Source: Acestrorhynchus altus
Taxonomy: Eukaryota; Chordata; Actinopteri; Characiformes; Acestrorhynchidae
Length of the DNA stretch: 64,000 bases
Assembly: GCA_034509495.1 (NCBI GenBank)
Contig: CM067522.1
Location: forward strand, 8,692,277 to 8,756,276
Reading direction: 5' to 3'
The position numbers were made by a program, and so were the translations under genes. The notes below the pieces were generated by a model. That model worked only from the letters and a program-made list of their open reading frames with translations, made no database searches and was not told the DNA's origin. Positions 13,209 through 24,164 of this stretch are shown here, piece by piece; the stretch's first letter is position 1; each line of letters starts with the position of its first letter.

Positions 13209-14290
13209 CAGTGCCTTGCAAAAGTATTCACCTCCCTTGGCTTTTTATCTTATTTGTTACAACCTGTATTTAAATATATTTTTATCTGAATTTTATGTGA
13301 TGCATCTCCACAGAACACTCTAAGTTGGTGAAGTGAAATGAGAATGTGTATATGTATACACCCCCTTTGCTATGAAGCCCCTAAATGGTTCTGGTGCAAC
13401 CAATTACCTTCAGAAGTCATATGCCTAGAGAAATGTCCTGGACAGATCCGAACAATTTAGGTTGTTAAGTTGTTGAGAAGTACAATTCAGGGTTTGGTTA
13501 TGAGGTCTGTCCAACAAAGCTCTCAGAGTGGACAAGGAGGGCATTAATCAGAGAGACAGCACAGAGACCAAACATAAACCTGAGGGAACTCCTGAGTTCC
13601 CAAGAAGAGACTGGACATCATGTTTATATGACCACAATAAGCCATACGCTACATATAGCTGGACTTCATAGATGAGTAGTAAGAACAAAGGCATGTGGGA
13701 GACTCTCCAAATGTATGGAGGAAGGTCCTCTGGTCAGATGAGACTAAACTTGACCTGTTCAGGAAAACATTATGTCTATGAAACATGGCAGCGTCATAAT
13801 GTGGGGATGATTTTCAGCAGCAGGGACAGGGAGTAGTTATGGATGGTGCTAAATACAAGGATATTCTTGACCAAAACTTCAGAAGTTTCAGTCTGTCAGG
13901 TGATTTGAGCCTGGGACAGAGATTCACCTTCCAACAGGACAACGACCCAAAGCATATTGCTAAAGCAAGACTTGAGTGGATCAAAAGTTAATGTGTAAAT
14001 GTATTTGAATGGCCTACTCAAAGCCCAGACCTTAACCCAATTGTGAATCTGTGGTCAGACTTGGAGATTTCTGTTCACCAGGGCAAACCTTCTAGTGTGA
14101 AGTAGCTGAAGCAGTTTTTTGAGGAATGGGCAAAAATCCCAGTGACAAGCTCCTAGAGACTTATCCACAGTGACTTGCAGCTGTAATTGACACAAGAGGG
14201 GGCTCTACAAAGTACTGACTGTAGGGGAGTGAATAGTTATACACACTGAAGTTGTCTGTTATTGTGTTCTAGTTGTTGTTTGCTTCACAT
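13209..14290 (+). mobile_element. Tc1 transposon, near full-length but dead and 3'-truncated
   Basis: The left inverted repeat CAGTGCCTTGCAAAAGTATT follows TA at 13207-13208. The transposase is broken by stops and shifts, but about 13930-14070 reads FQQDNDPKH, then a TAA stop, then WPTQSPDLNPIVNLW. The last catalytic acid (Glu in PIENLW) is Val here. Sequence up to about 14290 matches the family, and the right inverted repeat is absent. It lies in npffr2 intron 2, about 500 bp from coding exon 1. Confidence 0.8.
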
Positions 14291-14771
14291 CTACATACAA
14301 TTTGGGGACAATTTGATGGATATTGCAGAGGACACATCAATCCCATGGATCAAATTATTGGTGGGGACAATTTAGTAATCGCTTGATATTGGTGGGGATG
14401 TGTTATCTCTGTCCATGCTACACTTACTAGACTTACTGTTTTCCACCAGGTTTTAAATTTGATAGAAGTCAGCTCATTAGTCAGCAGTCAAAGTCATTAT
14501 CTAAGTATACTGTGATGTGAATTTCTTCCAACACTATGTTAAAATATGTTGCTTAAACACATTCTGCCATATTTACACACTTACTGTGTACAGCACTGTG
14601 TTTTATAAAGCTGCACTGAAAAACTAGAAGCATTTTAGAAGAATATTATATAAGCATTTTACACACAAGACTCCTGAGGTATTTCCTGCAGTCTGGAATT
14701 GAAGAAACTTCACATCTCTCTCTACAGGATGTTCTTCCAACTCCAGTATACAAGCACAGCCTTGCACTGAC

Positions 14772-15102
14772 CTGTAATAATGTTGTCAAGCAGAGTCGTG
14801 GGCATGCAAAAAATCCCAACGAGGAGGTCACTGACTGCGAGGTTGAGGATAAAAAGGTTGGTGACTGTGCGCATGTTCTTGCTCCGTAGGACAATGAAGC
14901 ACACTACACCATTGCCCACCATGCAGACCAAGAATATGAGGAGGTAAGACAATATGAAAATAGCAGCTACTGAAGGCTGATGAAGGTAAAATCCAACATA
15001 GGTGATGTTGCTCCGAGGTATGATGAATTCCTTGGAGACATTGGGCAAAGTCCAGTTTTCATCTTCTGCAAATGTGAAGTTCATCTCCTGTACACTGTTC
15101 AT
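14772..15102 (-). CDS. npffr2: NPFF receptor 2, coding exon 1 (N-terminus, TM1, TM2)
   Basis: This exon encodes the first 110 residues of a class A GPCR. I start at the ATG at 15102, six bases inside an exon whose acceptor (pyrimidine-rich tract then CAG) ends at 15110. An in-frame ATG at 15147 lies across that acceptor, in what should be intron. The extracellular N-terminus has four N-glycosylation sequons (N8, N16, N21, N32). TM1 is about residues 44-72 with the GN motif (N64, position 1.50). TM2 is about 79-107 with LAVSDL (D92, position 2.50). The segment MRTVTNLFILNLAVSDLL is characteristic of NPFF receptors. The exon ends in phase 1 after ACA-G at a good donor (GTCAGT, 14771 downward), which splits a Gly codon. 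The reading frame is intact with no internal stop. RF9/orexin-like receptors share parts of this pattern, but the match to NPFF receptors is much closer. Confidence 0.93.
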
Positions 15103-15156
15103 TTTCAATCTGGAACAGAAGAGGTTAAGTTGGTGAGATGGTTCCACCTATAAGTG

Positions 15157-15278
15157 CTCTCTCTCTCTCTCTCTCTCTCACTCTGTCTCTCTCTCTCTCT
15201 CTCTCGCTCTCTCTCACTCTCACTCTGTCTCTCTCTCTCTCTCTCTCTCTCACTCTCACTCTCTTACTCTGTCTCTCG
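15157..15278 (+). repeat. (CT)n microsatellite, interrupted
   Basis: About 120 bp of CT units with CACT, CGCT and GTCT interruptions. On the coding strand of npffr2 it reads as (GA)n and ends about 48 nt before the acceptor of coding exon 1. Leu/Ser-rich open frames here are artefacts of the repeat. Confidence 0.95.
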
Positions 15279-15289
15279 TGCCATCATAA

Positions 15290-17490
15290 ACTCACTCAAA
15301 TTAAGAGGCTTTCACTTAGCTCTTCTTAATTGCACCACATACGCTTGATGGCAGTGTAAATGTACACTAATAAGCATGCTCTCCACAAGCCTGTCTCATC
15401 TTCCATGAACCTTAAAATAAATCAGGTGAAAATGCCTTGGTGATAAGCACGTACATATATTCCATATGCTGCCTAATTTCACTCTCCTTGCACTTTGTAA
15501 CAAAGAGAAAAATTTGGTCTTTTCAGTGTTCTAATTTCTATTCATGCATGGAACCACATTTCACAAACTTAGCAGATAACATAACATAAACCAACTGAGA
15601 AGCTTTACATTTTACAGTCTAAATAAAGGCCTGTAGCAACCTGCTCATACAATGTTTCTTCTGAAATGGGTTTTAATAGGGAATACTACCCCACCCACCC
15701 AACCACCCATTTTGCTCTGGAAAGGTGATGCCCATAATGCTGTGAGGCTCTGATTGCGCTGAACCAAAAGAGCATTCGTAATGTAGGATGATTAGTCCTG
15801 GCACTTCAGCTTAACCAAAGGCACTGGATGAAAGCTCCTGAGAAAGCTGCACTACTTCACAGCCCATTAATGGGATCTTCTTACCCTCTAGTTGATGCCT
15901 GGCATTGAATATGGTGACCTTCAACTTATGTTCTATATCAATGCTTTTCTATGGAGATATTATGCATGTGCAACTGAAAGTCTGTCAGTAGCTGAATGTT
16001 TGCATTAAAGGGTCTGTCTGATATTCCTTGATATGTATATTTTAATAAGCTTCAAATAACATGGACAGAGAAATAATGCTACAATCCTATAATGCGTATG
16101 TTCTACGTCCCAATAGCCCTTCCAAAACTAATGGTGAAACTTGGAATATTGTCCAATTTCATGAACTGCTGGAATTGGCCAATTTACTATTCTAACTTTG
16201 GTTGATTTATGTGACAGTCGCTCCTTATTTTCAAATTAACTCCATTTTTGCTATTAAACAAGCACGATTTTTCATTTTTCAAATCTTTAAAATGCTGCTT
16301 AAAATCAGCCTTAAAAACTTTTGATCAGAAGATAGGGACCTGATACCAATCTAATATTTAGTCTTTTACTATGCTTTAAAATTAGCAACCTTTTATTGAA
16401 TAAGCACCTTAAAGGATGATGCAACTATGGTGTGTGAGTGTGTGTTACAGGATTAGATCAGTTCAATTACCTTTCATTTGTTATTCTGATAATACCAACC
16501 TGATATACTGTCTCCAGTAAATCTGATCTGCTCACTAAAAACTGCAAAGTATTGCATGAACACACCTCACTCCACAGTATGAAATCTTATCAACTACTTT
16601 CAGGATGTGGTGTTCTCTCTGACACAAACACCAGTATCTTATAGAGATATAATTGGATTCAACAGTGCAGAAAAACTGACTGACTGACAGACTCAAACAT
16701 TTCAAATCTACATGCAGAGACCTATCAGTCTCTGATACAAGAATGTAAGCAAGTGCAGATGGAGACATTCTTTCTTAAAGCAGAGATAAACCTTAGGTCC
16801 ATTTTGTCCTCCAGTAATAAAGGTAGATAAAAGAACTCAGACACAATTATTCCTGGTTCAGTTAAGGATTTAGTGCAGTTGTTGCATAAAGTGAATTAAA
16901 CACAACGTATATATCAACATGAATCTAGTTGTAGTTTTTACTGTTGTTAGATCTGCACCTATTGGAGCTTTTTTCATCCAGTCCATCCTATCAGATCAGA
17001 CACTGTAGATAGAAAGGATACTGTAGATACAATTTGTACCTCAAAATACAAACAATATACATATACTCTCAAATACCCTCGTCTTTGAGGTCCAATTTAC
17101 TGTACGGTTGTAGTGAATACTCATATCTTTTCAGAACTAAACTTTTTGTAAAATAATTAAAAAAGACAGAGTGAATTGGTCAATGTAAACTGTAGCAACC
17201 AATAATACAATTATGGTCTCCAACTAAAGGTACTAAAGGCATATCCTTGATGATACTACTCCAGGGCAGGTGACTCGTCAGGGTACTGAGTAATGATGGG
17301 GTACCGCCCCAGTGTTCAGTAAACATTTCTCATGTACTTTAGTTTAACTTTTGTCTTTTTGACATAATGAAGACTTATAGTCCTATATAGCAGATAAATT
17401 CACCCATTTATAATACACGAGGGAACAAAATCAAATAGCACTGAAATATATTAAGTTCACATTCACACTGAATGTATCAATGGATACAGA
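15290..17490. other. npffr2 5' intron stretch, nothing recognised
   Basis: No exon, RNA gene or classified repeat found. Sequence composition is ordinary for the window. Confidence 0.5.
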
Positions 17491-17499
17491 ATGTTATGA

Positions 17500-17893
17500 A
17501 AACTGAAATGAACAAAAGCAGTAATTGATGCAAACAAATTGATGAAAAAAGTGAAAATAGTAATTAATGATGAAAACAGTAATGAATGAAAAAAGAGACA
17601 GATGAAACAGTAACTGATGGACACATAAATGCATGAAAGCAGTAATTGATGAAAACAAAAATGGATGAAAGCAGTAATTGATGATTACAGTAATTTATGA
17701 AAACAGAAATCAATGAAAACAGAAACTGATGAAGTGGTAGTTGATGAAAACACTAATTGATGAAAACAGTAACTGATGAAGTGGTAGTTGATGAAAACAC
17801 TAATTGATGAAAACAGTAACTGATGAAAACAAAAATGAATGCAAACAGAAACTGATGAAAACAGAAATTGATGAAGTGGTAGTTGATGAAAAC
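17500..17893 (+). repeat. minisatellite with 15-16 bp units and 47-bp higher-order repeat
   Basis: The basic unit is GATGAAAACAGTAATT with variants. In the right half, three units (GAAGTGGTAGTTGAT plus two 16-mers) form a 47-bp higher-order unit, with starts at 17731 and 17778 exactly 47 bp apart and a further GAAGTGGT at 17873. The left half is more diverged. It lies in the npffr2 5' intron, about 170 bp from the proposed first-exon donor. Confidence 0.9.
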
Positions 17894-18066
17894 AACCTGA
17901 AAATGTTTTGGCAGAACTTCTTTACTGTATGATATGAATTGTCTGTATGAATCTATAGCTGCTCAGTCGCAGTTAATCTCCCAGTGCTGAACAAACTCTA
18001 ACATTAGAGGATGCTGAAGGTGCTGTTAAATGAACACAGTCCTCTCAGAAGCTCATCCAGCCTTAC

Positions 18067-18420
18067 CTCTCACTCAGAACTCAGTGCTGAAGTTCTTCAG
18101 CTCCCACATGAACCAGACCAGAGAAGAGTGAGAAAAGCTTTCAGAGTCACATGTAAGACGTGTCCAAAACAAACACACCACAAACACACCGCTGCTGCGG
18201 CTGAAGGGCTACATGTTCGTACAAACGAGCTCCAGAGAAGACGCTGGCCATAACAGTCCGCTCGGAGCGCAGCGCCTCCTCTGAGAGCAGAGCGCGTCTG
18301 AGCGCGGACACGGGCACGCGCTTCTCTCCGCCTCCACCGCCCCGACCGAGACACGCCCCGCCCTCGCACGCCGCGATTGGCTAATAGTTCGAACTTCAGC
18401 TTCAGCCAAGACTGCGCAGG
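18067..18420 (-). other. npffr2: probable untranslated first exon of npffr2
   Basis: Coding exon 1 begins only six bases after a splice acceptor, so an upstream non-coding exon is required. On the minus strand the best donor I see near the CpG island is GAGAG|GTAAGG, with the exon ending at 18067. The upstream boundary given here is approximate: the start site should lie within or just left of the promoter motifs at 18376-18445. No cDNA is available to me, so exon identity and exact start are inferred. Confidence 0.45.
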
Positions 18421-18480
18421 CCAATCGCAATGCAGGGGGCGGGGCTATTTGGAATATGGGTGGGGCAAATTAACACGAGT
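18180..18480 (-). promoter_or_regulatory. CpG island promoter, probably of npffr2
   Basis: This is the only strongly GC- and CpG-rich stretch in the window, with several dozen CpG dinucleotides in about 260 bases. It contains ATTGG at 18376-18380 and CCAAT at 18421-18425 (CCAAT boxes in opposite orientations), a GC box GGGGGCGGGG at 18435-18444, and further GCCCC/CCGCCC motifs around 18341-18362. It lies 3 kb upstream of npffr2 coding exon 1, with a strong minus-strand donor at 18067-18066. Short open frames across it (for example 18097-18369 minus) are Arg/Ala-rich products of GC-rich DNA and not convincing proteins. No other gene start is visible beside it, so I assign it to npffr2. A divergent non-coding transcript is possible. 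Confidence 0.6.
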
Positions 18481-18792
18481 TCTTGTTTATTGTAGTGATT
18501 CATTGACTAGAGGAAGAGAAGATCCAGGTCCACAGAGTAAAAGTCCAGCCAAGGGAGGATGTGCTCATGGATGAGACAGTCGGGACAAAATCCTGGGGGT
18601 GGATTTTAACTTTTATTTTTCATTTCTGGACCTGGATTTACTGAATAACTAGAGACTGTAGTGCAAAAAACAAGCTTCTCTCTGAGAAGAAGAGCTGGAA
18701 CAGCAGGCTGCTGTAAACCAGTGGATGCCAGTACAGAAAGTGCAAGGATGGACTGGATTGAGTTGGTGTGTATCAATAGGGGGCGCTATTTA

Positions 18793-18794
<2 letters not shown>

Positions 18795-18855
<61 letters not shown>
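18795..18855. repeat. (AT)n microsatellite
   Basis: About 30 uninterrupted dinucleotide units. Confidence 0.97.
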
Positions 18856-18858
<3 letters not shown>

Positions 18859-19224
18859 AAAAGGTTAGTCCAAACCAAGCTTTAATGATGAATTTATGGA
18901 AATTAACTATATCTTTAAACTGTCCCTTAATAAACGTGAACAGTGGTCTTCAGCCTTAAAATGAACCAAACCTTAACCTTCCCCGAGCCCTCAGATAAGA
19001 TCATCCTTATTATTTCCGCAGTGGGGACATTCACAGTGTTCCAGCCACAAAAGGATAACAAAGCACTCAGTAAAAAAAAAAAATAGACAAATAAACAGTA
19101 CAGTAAATAGAATATAAACATTACAAATTATGAAAGTTAAAAATAAAAAAATATTTGCAGATAATTGCACATTAACATCTTTTTTTCACATGGGTGAAAA
19201 GCAGTGGGGGAAATATTGCACAGT

Positions 19225-19640
19225 GATATGCCACATTAAAAAAAACTCCATTTGTGTGTGGAGTCTGCTGAGAGCTGTGCTGGTTGTACAGTCTAACAGC
19301 AGCAGGGATGAAGGAGCTGTGATACCACTCCTTCACACATTTAGGGTGAAGCAACTGGACATCAGGAGCTGCACTGATGTCAGAGTCTCGTGCTTGGGGT
19401 GGGAGTTGTTCTCCAGCATCGATGCCAGCTTGGCTAACATCCTTCGGTCTCCCTCCACCTCTACTAGGTCTAAGGGGTTTCCCAGGACAGAACTGGCCTT
19501 CTTAATGAGTTCAGTCTTTTCCTGTCTGCTGTTGAAATACTGCTGCCCCAGCAGACCACTCGATAAAAGATGGCAGATGCCACCACTGTGTCAAAGAAGG
19601 TCTTCAGGAGTGTGCTCCCTGCACTCCAAATGACCTATAG
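19225..19640 (-). mobile_element. LINE ORF2 C-terminal relic, minus strand
   Basis: On the minus strand about 19520-19630 reads LLKTFFDTVVASAIFYRVVC then WGSSIS and DRKRLN, the conserved C-terminal segment of fish non-LTR retrotransposons. Further on, 19230-19340 reads VKEWYHSSFIPAAVRLYN, the extreme C-terminus. The part between is shifted. The 167-codon plus-strand frame over this region is the antisense shadow. Confidence 0.75.
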
Positions 19641-19693
19641 ATTAATGCCTAAAACCAATATTTCCTTGAGCGATTTATATTAATATGCTGTTT

Positions 19694-19975
19694 TTCTCTC
19701 ACTGATCAGTCAGAGTCTGCATGCAGGTTGAGTATGTACATTTGGACAGAGCAGCAAGCATGCTCAGGGAGCTTCTTTGGCATTTAAACTGGGATTTACT
19801 GTAGTTTAGTTGGGATTTATTCCGAGTTGGATTATTTGCTGGGAATTCATTAAGCTGCAATTAGACTTGCAGTTTGTTATTATGTCTATGTCATCACAGT
19901 AGGTTGCCCGTAAATGACTACAAATTGCAGATCTCAGGTTGTAAGTGTTACAACTTTAAAAACATAAAACTGATT
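19694..19975 (+). repeat. dispersed repeat R, copy 1
   Basis: TCTCACTGATCA and GTCTGCATGCAGGTT (19715-19729) are shared with 39009-39023. The 3' part ACTACAAATTGCAGATCTC followed by AGGTTGTAA is shared with the copies at 39088-39170, 61424-61500 and 63465-63540. The segment carrying CCTGAGATATGAAG in the other copies is missing here. It has no coding capacity and the family is not identified. Confidence 0.6.
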
Positions 19976-20659
19976 TTAACAAAACCTGTTTTCTCTACAG
20001 CTTGCATCTATATCATTGTTATCCCATGAAAAACATGTACCTTCAAAATGGAGACTTCAGCAAAAATGCTCTTGGAAGTTAATGTAAAATACAAGTAATT
20101 AAAGTAATTTTAGAGCATTTCTATTTGTCCATTCATTGTGAAATTCTGACATAAAGAACATCTGAAAGATTTACTCTATGGAGAAATAGGATGTGAACAT
20201 AGAGTACATAGAAATAGAGATACATAAGTTTTATGGGACAGTGACAATAAATGGGATGAGTAAAGTCAAGCTTGGATTATGCTGTGCACTGTGTAACTCT
20301 ATGATTATGTATTAATATTTTCATTTGAATGTATCCTGTTTGTGTAAATACTACAAATTGTAATTTATTAAATCAAGCATTTAATTCAGCTACAATGTTT
20401 TTGTCCACAAATCAATTGGAAAAACTAAACTGTATAATTCAAAAAGCTAAACTGAACTATAAACACACTTCTAAACTGAACTATAACCCCCCCCCATACA
20501 CACACACACACCTTTTTTACCCAAATCAAAAAAATGTTAACTTTACAGGAGAAGGCAAAATGTGCTTAACATTGAATGGAAGTAAAAGTAAAATCAATAA
20601 ATAAATAAACAATTTCTATTGGTCTGTTCATCCAGAACTATTTAAACAGTGTACAGGGT

Positions 20660-20810
20660 TCAGACATGCAACAAAAGGTTCTTTGAAAGAACATTTAAAT
20701 TGGTAAAGAACCTTTAAAATTTCTTTAGGTCTTTAAAAGGTTTTTCACACATATGTCTTTTACTGTTTTTTCACCCTGTGTAGCACCTTTATTTTTAAGA
20801 GTGTTGGTGT
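20660..20810. mobile_element. short palindromic MITE-like repeat
   Basis: AAAAGGTTCTTTGAAAGAAC and GGTAAAGAACCTTTAAAAT are inverted copies around a short spacer, ending near TTTTTAAGAGTGTTG. The pattern matches a common fish MITE of this type. No clear target duplication was found. Confidence 0.4.
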
Positions 20811-21304
20811 GAATGAATGGGTTGGTGTGTGTCTGTAGTACACTGCAATGGACTGGTGCCCTGTCCACAGGGTATTCTCGTGTTACAACAAGACAATCCT
20901 CAAGAAGAGCACTTCAAAAAGAGTGAAAGAGTAAAACAAAAGTACACACTTCATAATTTGCTAATCTGATTCACTAAAGGTTTTCTTCATAGGTATGTAC
21001 TCTCTGGACTTAAAAGAGATTTCCAAATTCCTACTAAAGAGTACTAACTTTTAAAAATAGTATATTTTAGTTCCTGCAACTGGACTCTACAACCAGCACT
21101 GCTCTCAGCATACCACAGCAGACTTCAACTCTATTAAACTTCTTTTCAGTGTAGCATAATATGCAATACGTGTTCCATCTCCTCATGTGCAGTTATGTGT
21201 AAATTATCTGTATATATTTTTCTTTACAGTTTTTTTTAAATTTTATTATTAATTATTTTTATTTTGTATATAATATACTGTTTATTCATCAATTTCTTGT
21301 ACTG

Positions 21305-21385
21305 AGTGCCTTGCTATACCTTTGCTGCTGTAGCAATGTGAATTTCCCAACTGCAGGACTAATAAAGGATTACCTTATCATATCT
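21305..21385 (+). mobile_element. LINE/SINE 3' tail fragment
   Basis: TGTGAATTTCCCAACTGCAG followed by GACTAATAAAGGATTACC and short CTTATC units is the typical 3' end of a fish LINE. No coding part is attached. Confidence 0.5.
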
Positions 21386-21589
21386 TAAGAAGCATACATT
21401 CTATAAGGGTTCTTATAAAGCCTGTTCTCAAGCAGAATTGGTACATGACTAAAAGACCATTTCAGAATTCATACAATGTGTACAACATATAGTTCGACCC
21501 TTATGCACATTTAAGAAATTACCCATATGATTTAAACAGAGAACATTACAAAGCAAGCAGTGTAACTATGTATATTAATTGAGCTTACA

Positions 21590-21960
21590 CCTGAACCTAA
21601 ATCTAAACCTGACTCTAACCCTAACCATAATCTTAAAATACACCTAACCTTAACCATAAACTAAGCTTCCCTTAATTATTATCCTAACCTTAACAGTAAT
21701 CTAAATTTAACATAATCATAATGATAACATGAACAAACCTAATACTTACCCTAGCCCAGACCTTAGACATCACTTCAATGTAAACCTAACCTAATACTTA
21801 CTTTTAACGATAACTAAAATTTAACCTAATCCTTAATCTAGCCCTAAAATTAGCTATATGCGCAACATAAACATAACCTAATCCTTACCCTTAACCATAA
21901 TCAAAACTTAACCACATCCTTACCCAAGCCCTAATTTTAACCATAACTATTATGTAAACT
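21590..21960 (+). repeat. degenerate CCTAA-rich (telomere-like) tract
   Basis: Irregular repeats of CCTAACC, CCTTAACC and ATCTAAACC run for about 370 bp. They are reminiscent of the vertebrate telomere unit CCCTAA but heavily diverged. Shorter similar tracts occur at 26585-26705 (opposite strand), 33015-33090 and 37305-37350. Confidence 0.7.
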
Positions 21961-22708
21961 TAACTGAATTAATGAGGTAAACTTCACAGAGAACATTGGT
22001 GGCCATTCAGCACTAACTGTGGCTACTTTTCTTTCCCTCTTCATCTCATCGATGTTTTTAAGGCAAAGCAATCCTTTAAGAAGAAAAAATAAAGTGATTA
22101 AAGTGAATGAAAACAGGGAGGTCTTGAGCTGGACCATGAGATTGATCTCTCTATCAAAATAGGTTTAAGTGGCGGGAATGAACAATTTATGGGTGTTTTA
22201 CTCACTTTAAATACCCTCACATACAGAGCTTGTCATGGGTAAAGCTGGAGAAGCGAGTGTAGCTTAAAGACTTGAGAGTATGACAGCCTAATTTATCAAT
22301 CAGATTTCACAGTGAGCTGCTGGTCTTATTAAACTTTATCAGCTTTACAGAGGCCTAAACTTCACCAGCACAATGTTGGTTGAAATAAATGTTCTGCCAA
22401 TTCAGCAGGAAACATCTGTTCATGTGAAAAAAGCTGAAATAATTTTGGATACAGTAATGAATATTGTTTATTTATATATTCATATCACAAATCAGAGTGC
22501 TGTAATTGAATTAAGGCAAATGTTCACTTCTTATCATTTTATCATCTTTAACATCTCACTCTGTGGGACATGTCCTTCAGGATTCCCCATTAAACTCTAA
22601 TGAAATACAGCTTTCATTAGCCTTGATTGTCTGATTAAAGAGCATGTGTTTCAATTATGCATAACAGCAGTATTTCTGAAACAATTTTGAATCTGAATTT
22701 GAATAAAA

Positions 22709-22754
<46 letters not shown>

Positions 22755-22788
22755 GGTGGTGGTGGTGGTGGTGGTGGTGGTGGTGGTG
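22709..22788 (+). repeat. compound (TTA)n(GGT)n microsatellite
   Basis: About fifteen TTA units pass directly into about eleven GGT units (from about 22754). Leu/Val and Pro/Ile homopolymer frames here are artefacts. Confidence 0.95.
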
Positions 22789-23093
22789 TTGGCGTTGTTG
22801 GTGTTGGGTGTTGGTGATGCTGTTTGTGTTCCTCCAGAATATCTTGAATGGTTGGTTCATTGTTCCTTGTATTGTGTCCATCCACCTTGTAGCTGGTCAC
22901 CCTCTTTCTCTTTTATCTTCAACTCTTCCAAGTATGATGATCTTAAGCTTGACAATTTAGGCTTCCAGTGAGAGGTTCAAATAGATTTGGTACAGAATAA
23001 ATTTGTTTGCCTTCTTTGCCAGAACTCTTGAGTTAATTTTCAGATTTTATTATTTCCACTATTATATTATTTCCATATATATGTATATATATA

Positions 23094-23612
23094 CAGTACA
23101 GGCCAAAAGTTTGGACACACCTTCTCATTCAATGCATTTTCTGTTTTTTCATCACTATTTACATAGATGTAGATTCTCACTGAAGGCATCAAAACTATGA
23201 ATGAACACATGTGCAGTTACTGTACTTAACAAAGAAAAGGTGAAATAACTGAAAACATGTTTTATATTCTTGTTTCTTCAAAATAGCCACCCTTTGCTCG
23301 GATTACTGCTTTGCACAGTCTTCCCTCTGAGAACTCCTTCAGGACTGTTGGAAAACCATTTCAGGTGACTACCTCTTGAAGCTCATTGAGAGAATTCAAA
23401 GAGTGTGCAAAGCAGTGCAAAGGGTGGCTATTTTGAAGAAACTAGAATATAAACATGTTTTCAGTTATTTCACCTTTTTTTGTTAAGTACAAAACTCCAC
23501 GTGTTCATTCATAGTTTTGATGCCTTCAATGAGAATCTACGATGTAAATAATCATGAAAATACAGAAAACGCATTGAATGAGAAGGTGTGTCCAAATTTT
23601 TGTCCTGTACTG
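23094..23612. mobile_element. long-TIR Tc1/mariner-type MITE, 519 bp
   Basis: The element is flanked by TA (23092-23093 and 23613-23614). Its ends are CAGTACAGGCCAAAAGTTTG and the inverse CAAATTTTTGTCCTGTACTG. The arms are inverted repeats of roughly 210-220 bp each (about 23094-23315 and 23395-23612), with only a short central spacer of about 80 bp. It contains no transposase, so it must have been mobilised in trans. A single-stranded copy would fold into a long hairpin. Confidence 0.85.
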
Positions 23613-24164
23613 TATATATACATATGTCATTTTGTGGAGATGTATCACATACAATTCATATCATTAAAAAAATTTGAAACAAAATAGGTAAAACGCTATT
23701 GGGAATGTTTGATTTATTGTTTATACTGCTGCACTGCTATGATAAAGGCACCACAAATGCATTATTCACAGCTTGCAGCTGTGAGGAGCATACTCCACAT
23801 TCAAACATGTGAAATGATAATGATTATTATGATGATGATGATTATATATTTATATAAATATAAACAGCTATTGTACATAAACACTCTGAAGAAAACTAAA
23901 TTCATAATTTCAGAGTGATCCAGTACAATCTCCCATAGGTTTTTTGGTTGTATGCATTTTTTTCACCTGACCACTTGTAGTGCTGTTGAGTGGAACTGGT
24001 CTGTCTTGTACTTAAAGAAGAATTGACAAAACAGTGCTGGGAAATAATGAACTATTTGAATCTTATATATTTAATGGACTAAAATGACCAATTAATTTGG
24101 CACAATAGTTATTAGTGGATATCGGAAATATTAGAGATTTTAACATTTAATTATTGATTACAGG

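Larger units (their letters stand above)
2698..18067 (-). other. npffr2: npffr2 gene, 5' part (gene span, partial)
   Basis: This span joins the pieces of a minus-strand neuropeptide FF receptor: a probable untranslated first exon (near 18067), coding exon 1 (14772-15102) and coding exon 2 (2698-2797). The introns are about 3.0 kb and 12.0 kb. Exon 1 ends in phase 1 and exon 2 begins in the matching phase, so the reading frame runs from the N-terminus through TM3. Exon 2 ends inside the Arg codon of the DRY motif, so at least one more exon (TM4 to C-tail) must follow to the left. I find no minus-strand exon for it in positions 1-2697, so it probably lies outside the window. The subtype npffr2 rather than npffr1 is inferred from the neighbouring gc gene, which is the partner I recall in mammals. 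The receptor is a plasma-membrane class A GPCR for RFamide peptides of the NPFF type. Confidence 0.85.

Noticed and set aside
15103..15147. Upstream in-frame ATG giving 15 more residues to npffr2
   Set aside because: A good splice acceptor ends at 15110, so these codons are probably intronic; the ATG at 15102 fits better.
15138..15348. Leu/Ser-rich frames
   Set aside because: These are translations of the (CT)n microsatellite.
17500..17893. CRISPR-like array
   Set aside because: Units are contiguous 15-16-mers without unique spacers, so it is a minisatellite.
18097..18430. Arg/Ala-rich frames across the GC-rich region
   Set aside because: They are chance frames in a CpG island; the region is better explained as a promoter and untranslated exon.
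19130..19633. 167-codon plus-strand open frame
   Set aside because: It is the antisense shadow of a minus-strand LINE fragment whose translation carries clear LINE motifs.
22655..22971. Pro/Ile and Leu/Val homopolymer frames on both strands
   Set aside because: These are translations of the (TTA)n(GGT)n microsatellite.
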